The position numbers and the translations under genes were made by a program. From positions 1 to 64,000 of the forward strand of contig JALOLA010000006.1 of NCBI GenBank assembly GCA_025456205.1: a stretch of 64,000 nucleotides of DNA, read 5' to 3'. The stretch is from Acidobacteriota bacterium. GTDB lineage: Bacteria; Acidobacteriota; Aminicenantia; UBA2199. Under the pieces are notes generated by a model. That model made no database searches, was not told the origin of the DNA, and saw nothing but the letters and a program-made list of their open reading frames with translations. Positions 60,127 to 64,000 of the stretch are shown here, piece after piece; the stretch's first letter is position 1; every line of letters starts with the position of its first letter.

Positions 60127-62316
60127 CTACAGGCTCAGGCTCAGTCCCATGGAGAGGTCAATGCCCCGGGCCAGGGGAATGTCGGGATCGCCGTTGGCGT
60201 AATACGCGCGGTTGAACACGTTGGCGATCTTGGCGAACAGCAGCACGCGGCTGGAGAAATAGCAGCCGGCCTTGAGATCGCAGACCTGAAAGGCGGGAAC
60301 GGCGCTCTCTGCCGGGCCCGGCCGGCGTTGCGCCGTCGCGGCCAGCCAGTCCACCTCGGCCCAAAGCCGGCCCAGCCATAGCTTCGTTCCCAGGAACAGC
60401 CGGGCGCTGGGGACGTCGTTCAGCGCGCCGCCGCCGCCGCTGCTGCCGCGATAATAAAAGCCGTTGCCGAAGATCTCCAGTTTTTGCAGGGGGTAATATT
60501 GGAACTCCAGCTCCAGGCCGCGGACGCGGCCGCTCTCGATGTTGGCGTAGGTATATGCCGTGCCGCCCAAGGGAAATTTCTCGATCATGCCGCGGATGGA
60601 GCATTGAAAAAGAGCGGCGGCGATAAAAAGGTCGCGGCCATGGACCTTGACGCCGGCGTCGAGGTTGAGGCTTTTTTCCGGCTCCAGGCCCGGATTGCCG
60701 ACGATCGTGCTGCGGCCGGTGATGCCGGTATAGAATGATTCGCTCAGGGAAGGCTGGCGGAAGGCCGTGCCGGCGTTGACGAAAAGGGTCAGGCTGTTCC
60801 TTATCCTGCGGGTGGCCCCCAGGAAAAACGCCGGCGCCAGCGAGCGGCTTTCCAGGAAAACCCCGGAAGACCGGGCGCTGCGGCAAAACGATCCCAGGCG
60901 AACCCCGGCGAGCCAGTCAAGGCCGTGCGGGGACTGCCAGGAAAGCGTGGAATAGAGCCCCAGGTCGCCGCGCCGGCCGTCGGCCAGCGGCACGGCAGCC
61001 TCGCTCAGAACGCCCTGCTGCCAGGTTTCGTTCACCATCTCCACGCCGCCGCGGCCGTAGTAATCGATGCCGGATTGCAGGGAGAGCCTTTCGGAAAAAC
61101 GCTTCTTCAAAAAGGCGCGGAAGCCGAAGTCGAGGGCATCGTTCCGCGACACCTCCTTCTGGCGCACGGCCGGCCTGACCTTGTTCAGCTCGTAATCGCT
61201 GGCGTTGACGAACAAGGCGATATTCAGCGAGCCGGCCGCCGGCCAGCCGTCTTCGCGATAGGAGAAGTTCAGCAGGCGCGTGTTCTCCTCGGGATAGAAG
61301 GAGGACACGGCAAGGTCGTTGGCGCGGTCGGGCTTGCCGACGTCCCGCCCGGCCGAGCCCAGGAAGCGCAGGCGGAAGCCGCGCTTTTCCGTGTCGTAGC
61401 CGATGTCCAATGACCCGGAATAATAGCGATAGCCGGAGTTCAGCACCGTTCCCTTTCCCGAAGCGTAATTGCCGGCCTGCGCGACCTGGGCGGCAACGAG
61501 CCAGGAAAGACCGCCCGCCTTGCCGCGCAGGGAGATGCCACCGTTGAGCTTCTCGTCAGCGGAATGACCGCTGAGGTTCAGGGTGCAGAACCCGGGCTCG
61601 GGATCGCCGCCGGCGCGGGAAAACACCTGGATCACGCCGCCGATGGCATCGGAGCCGTAAAGGACCGACGAAGCGGAACGGGAGACCTCGACCTGGCGGA
61701 CCAGCTCCGGGGGGAAGAAATGGCCGGAGGTGCCGGCACTGCGATCGCTGGTAATGCGCGCCCCGTCGACCAGGAACAGGACGCGCCGCCGCGCCAGGCC
61801 GCGGATGCTCGGCGTGACCGCGATGCCGCCCTTGCCGATGAAATGGACCCCGGGCGAATTCTGGACCGCCTGGGTGACCGATTCGGGCAGTTCCTCGCGC
61901 AGCGTCATGCCGCTGATGACCTTCTGGGCCGCCGGGACGGCAATGGCTTTCTCGGCGCTGTTCATGGCGGTGACGGCCACGTCCTCCTTGAGCTGGCGGA
62001 CGGGGATCAGGTACACCTTCATGCGCACGGCGGCGCCTCTGAGGGAGATGACCCTTTTCTCCAGGTGGAACTGGGTGGAAACGAAATGAAGAGTCAGAAA
62101 AGGGATGGCTTCATCGACGCTGAAGGCGAAGGCGCCGTCGGCGTCGGTGACGACGGCGTGCTCACCGTCGGCGACCTTGACGACGATCCCGGCCAGCGGC
62201 CGGTCGTGAATGTCGCGCACCGTGCCGCGCACCTCCAGCGCCGCCAGCGGCATGGCGAGCGTTGTCAGCAGGCAGGCGAGGTAAAGGGATCGGCGCTTTT
62301 TTTTTCTTAAGGCCAT
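60127..62316 (-). CDS. TonB-dependent outer-membrane receptor with carboxypeptidase-like domain
   Basis: A 729-residue receptor. Signal peptide (SLYLACLLTTLAMPLAALE), then a carboxypeptidase-regulatory-like domain (VRGTVRDIHDRPLAGIVVKV), a plug domain (TPSIRGLARRRVLFLVDGAR, SRSASSVLYGSDAIGGVIQV) and a 22-strand-type barrel ending MGLSLSL. A TonB box region (LKEDVAVTAM) lies before the plug. No neighbouring transport genes tell the ligand. Divergent from tsaD, from which it is separated by ~90 bp. Confidence 0.92.
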   Translation of the reverse strand: MALRKKKRRSLYLACLLTTLAMPLAALEVRGTVRDIHDRPLAGIVVKVADGEHAVVTDADGAFAFSVDEAIPFLTLHFVSTQFHLEKRVISLRGAAVRMKVYLIPVRQLKEDVAVTAMNSAEKAIAVPAAQKVISGMTLREELPESVTQAVQNSPGVHFIGKGGIAVTPSIRGLARRRVLFLVDGARITSDRSAGTSGHFFPPELVRQVEVSRSASSVLYGSDAIGGVIQVFSRAGGDPEPGFCTLNLSGHSADEKLNGGISLRGKAGGLSWLVAAQVAQAGNYASGKGTVLNSGYRYYSGSLDIGYDTEKRGFRLRFLGSAGRDVGKPDRANDLAVSSFYPEENTRLLNFSYREDGWPAAGSLNIALFVNASDYELNKVRPAVRQKEVSRNDALDFGFRAFLKKRFSERLSLQSGIDYYGRGGVEMVNETWQQGVLSEAAVPLADGRRGDLGLYSTLSWQSPHGLDWLAGVRLGSFCRSARSSGVFLESRSLAPAFFLGATRRIRNSLTLFVNAGTAFRQPSLSESFYTGITGRSTIVGNPGLEPEKSLNLDAGVKVHGRDLFIAAALFQCSIRGMIEKFPLGGTAYTYANIESGRVRGLELEFQYYPLQKLEIFGNGFYYRGSSGGGGALNDVPSARLFLGTKLWLGRLWAEVDWLAATAQRRPGPAESAVPAFQVCDLKAGCYFSSRVLLFAKIANVFNRAYYANGDPDIPLARGIDLSMGLSLSL

Positions 62317-62360
62317 TCACCCTGTGTACGTCCTGAGACGCCGTTTGTTTCGGGCGGCGG

Positions 62361-62389
62361 TTGCCTGCGCTGTCGTGATTTGCTATCAT
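62361..62389 (+). promoter_or_regulatory. Promoter of tsaD
   Basis: TTGCCT (62361-62366), 17-bp spacer, TATCAT (62384-62389). The predicted start near 62396 leaves ~11 nt, which holds the SD AGGAGGGGG. Confidence 0.65.
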
Positions 62390-62406
62390 GGGCGCCAGGA
62401 GGGGGA

Positions 62407-63444
62407 GTGTACGTCCTGGGCATCGAAACCTCGTGCGACGAGACGGCCGTGGCCGTGATCGAGAGGGGCGACAATAACGCCGTTCTTGCCGAGGCGATCA
62501 AGTCGCAGGACGAGCTGCACGCGCCCTTCGGCGGCATTGTCCCCGAGATCGCCGCCCGCAGCCATTACGAGGTCATCGACCGCCTCTGCCGCCAGGCGCT
62601 GCGCCAGGCCCGGGTCGATATCGACGAGATCGAGCTCCTGGCCGTTACGCTGGGGCCGGGGCTGGTCGGCTCCCTGCTGGTCGGCCTGGCGTTCGCCAAG
62701 GGGCTGGCCATGGCCCATGAGCTGCCCCTGGTCGCTGTCGACCATATCGCGGCCCATGTCGAGGCGCCGTTCATCAGCCACAAGCACATCGCCTACCCGC
62801 TGCTGGCTCTGGTCGTTTCGGGAGGGCACACCTCGCTGTTTTACCAGGAGGAGAAGTTCGGCGGCCGGGTGATCGCCAAGACCCGGGATGATGCCGCCGG
62901 CGAGGTGATGGACAAGGTGGCCAAGCATTTCGGACTGGGGTATCCCGGCGGACCGCTGCTGGACGCCCTGTATGAAAAGGGCGATGCCGGGCGCTTCCAG
63001 TTCACGCGGCCGCGCATGAGCGACGGCGGCGATGATTTTTCCTTTTCCGGCTACAAGTCGGCGCTGCTCCGCCAGGCCCAGGAGTTGGGGGTGCAGCCGG
63101 GGAGCAAGGACTTTCATGACCTCCTGTCGTCCTTTCTGGCCGCCCTGGTCGACTACCTGCTGGCCAAGACGCTGGAGGCCGCCGCGCGCCTCCCCGTGCG
63201 CTCGCTGCTCGTGTCGGGAGGCGTCAGCCGCAACTCGCTGCTGCGCCGGCGCTTCGCCGACGCCTGCGCCGCCGCAGGCTTGCCGCTGCACCTGCCCGAA
63301 CCCCGCTACTGCACCGACAACGCCGCCATGATCGCCTGGCTGGGCTATGAGAAATATCTGGCCTTTCCCAACATGAATTATTACGACCTTTTCCTCAATT
63401 CCTATTCCCGGGCGTCATTCAGGGCGAGCCAGCGGCACCGGTAG
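62407..63444 (+). CDS. tsaD: tRNA threonylcarbamoyladenosine transferase TsaD
   Basis: Transfers the threonylcarbamoyl group to A37 of ANN-decoding tRNAs, with TsaB/TsaE. The 345-residue protein starts with GTG 62407 at VYVLGIETSCDETAVAVI, right after AGGAGGGGG. It has the metal-binding motif VDHIAAHVEA, VVSGGHTSLFY, and GYKSALLR, with SGGVSRNSLL and YCTDNAAMIAWLG near the end. The track's start at 62380 overlaps the -10 box. Complete. Confidence 0.97.
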   Translation: MYVLGIETSCDETAVAVIERGDNNAVLAEAIKSQDELHAPFGGIVPEIAARSHYEVIDRLCRQALRQARVDIDEIELLAVTLGPGLVGSLLVGLAFAKGLAMAHELPLVAVDHIAAHVEAPFISHKHIAYPLLALVVSGGHTSLFYQEEKFGGRVIAKTRDDAAGEVMDKVAKHFGLGYPGGPLLDALYEKGDAGRFQFTRPRMSDGGDDFSFSGYKSALLRQAQELGVQPGSKDFHDLLSSFLAALVDYLLAKTLEAAARLPVRSLLVSGGVSRNSLLRRRFADACAAAGLPLHLPEPRYCTDNAAMIAWLGYEKYLAFPNMNYYDLFLNSYSRASFRASQRHR

Positions 63445-63460
63445 CTCGAAGGGGGCCTTC

Positions 63461-63479
63461 GTCACGCGTTACGCGTCAC
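63461..63479. repeat. Copy of GTCACGCGTTACGCGTCAC
   Basis: A 19-bp exact copy of the sequence at 46080-46098, 17 kb away. It contains two ACGCGT units and lies between convergent tsaD and pckA, right after a CGAAGG/CCTTCG stem. No T-tract terminator is present. Confidence 0.7.
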
Positions 63480-63495
63480 GATAGTTCGTTGAGGC

Positions 63496-64000
63496 CTACT
63501 TTCCCGGGCACTTCCTGCGCACCGCCTCGGGGAGGCCCTTGGCGCCATAGACGCGGTCGAAGTGGGCGCTGAATTCCCCGGCCAGTTTCGCGGCCCGGGC
63601 CGCGAAGGCCTCAGGGTCCTTCCAGGTGTTGCGCGGCTGCAGGATCTCGGCCGGCACGCCGGGGCAGGAAGCCGGAATATTGATATGGAAGGTGGGGTCT
63701 TCAACGCAGGCGATCTTGTCCAGCTCGCCGTTCAGCACGGCCTTGATGATGGCGCGGGTAACGTTAATGTCCATGCGCTTGCCCTCGCCGTAGGGGCCGC
63801 CGCTCCAGCCGGTATTGACCAGATAGACCTGGGTGCGGTGCTTCTTGATCTTCTGGCCGAGCAGCGCAGCGTAATCGTTGGGATTGCGCGGCATGAAAGG
63901 CTGGCCGAAGAAGCGCGAAAAAGTGGAGACCGGCTCGACGATGCCGGTCTCGGTGCCGGCCAGCTTTGAGGTATAGCCCATCAGGAACCAGAACATGGCC
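63496..64000 (-). CDS. pckA: ATP-dependent phosphoenolpyruvate carboxykinase, C-terminal part
   Basis: C-terminal ~168 residues of PckA, which converts oxaloacetate and ATP to PEP in gluconeogenesis. Visible: WFLMGYTSKLAGTETGI, FSRFFGQPFMPRNP, YLVNTGWSGGPYGEGKRMD, and the C-terminal FHINIPASCPGVP. The frame is open to the window end, so the start and catalytic N-terminal part lie beyond it. Convergent with tsaD. Confidence 0.95.
   Translation of the reverse strand, partial: AMFWFLMGYTSKLAGTETGIVEPVSTFSRFFGQPFMPRNPNDYAALLGQKIKKHRTQVYLVNTGWSGGPYGEGKRMDINVTRAIIKAVLNGELDKIACVEDPTFHINIPASCPGVPAEILQPRNTWKDPEAFAARAAKLAGEFSAHFDRVYGAKGLPEAVRRKCPGK

Overview
The window is a GC-rich, gene-dense bacterial chromosome segment with no rRNA, CRISPR array, prophage or recognisable transposase. 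It suggests a Gram-negative: lipid A (lpxD), a TolC-type outer-membrane protein, a TonB-dependent receptor, an O-antigen-type glycan locus with an ABC exporter, and pseudopilins. The gene mix (DUF4388, PilZ, GspG-like pseudopilins, an ATP synthase c subunit with sodium ligands) fits Acidobacteria or a relative such as Aminicenantes. That placement is inference; no rRNA is present to confirm it.

Layout. 0-16.3 kb is housekeeping: the C-terminal part of smc, cobO, two exported proteins of unknown function, PBP1A, acpS, a DUF4388 protein, ligA, an OsmC-like protein, and a recN-miaB-sulfatase-like operon. 16.4-33.9 kb is the surface-glycan region: a GT-C-like membrane protein, then a long minus-strand run (aminotransferase, methyltransferase, Wzm/Wzt ABC exporter, methyltransferases and seven glycosyltransferases). 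Its middle (about 22.2-29.4 kb) is clearly poorer in GC than the flanks, as in an exchanged O-antigen cassette. 34.1-38.4 kb carries pseudopilin - Wzy_C ligase - Wzy_C ligase - pseudopilin, with -24/-12 (sigma-54) promoters before both pseudopilins. 38.4-42.7 kb runs DUF1573-lpxD-yihY behind a partial F0 ATP synthase cluster (atpZ, frame-interrupted atpI, atpB, atpE). 42.7-54.4 kb holds an acidic protein, a divergent UvrA paralogue, tRNA-Arg with a 9-nt duplication in its anticodon loop, a nitroreductase, a second large membrane protein, a DUF362 protein, tRNA-His, a transglutaminase-like protein, an SPFH/ribbon-helix-helix/microprotein/zinc-ribbon operon and a PilZ protein behind a third sigma-54-type site. 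54.4-64 kb has a CBS/CysK-like enzyme, a TolC-family protein, rpsO-pnp-pseudopilin, a TonB receptor, tsaD and the 3' end of pckA.

How the genes work together. The minus-strand glycan operon would build and export a methylated polysaccharide. The two ligase-like proteins between the pseudopilins could move such a glycan onto lipid or onto the pseudopilins. Sigma-54 would tie the pseudopilins and the PilZ gene into one surface-appendage regulon. The c subunit predicts a sodium-driven ATP synthase.

The strongest leads are: the pseudopilin/ligase cassette with its sigma-54 promoters; atpI broken at a T10 tract containing the U UUU UUA slippery heptamer; tRNA-Arg with a duplicated anticodon segment; a set of genes with a -10 box 6-8 nt before the start codon (leaderless mRNA); and degenerate word-like intergenic repeats.
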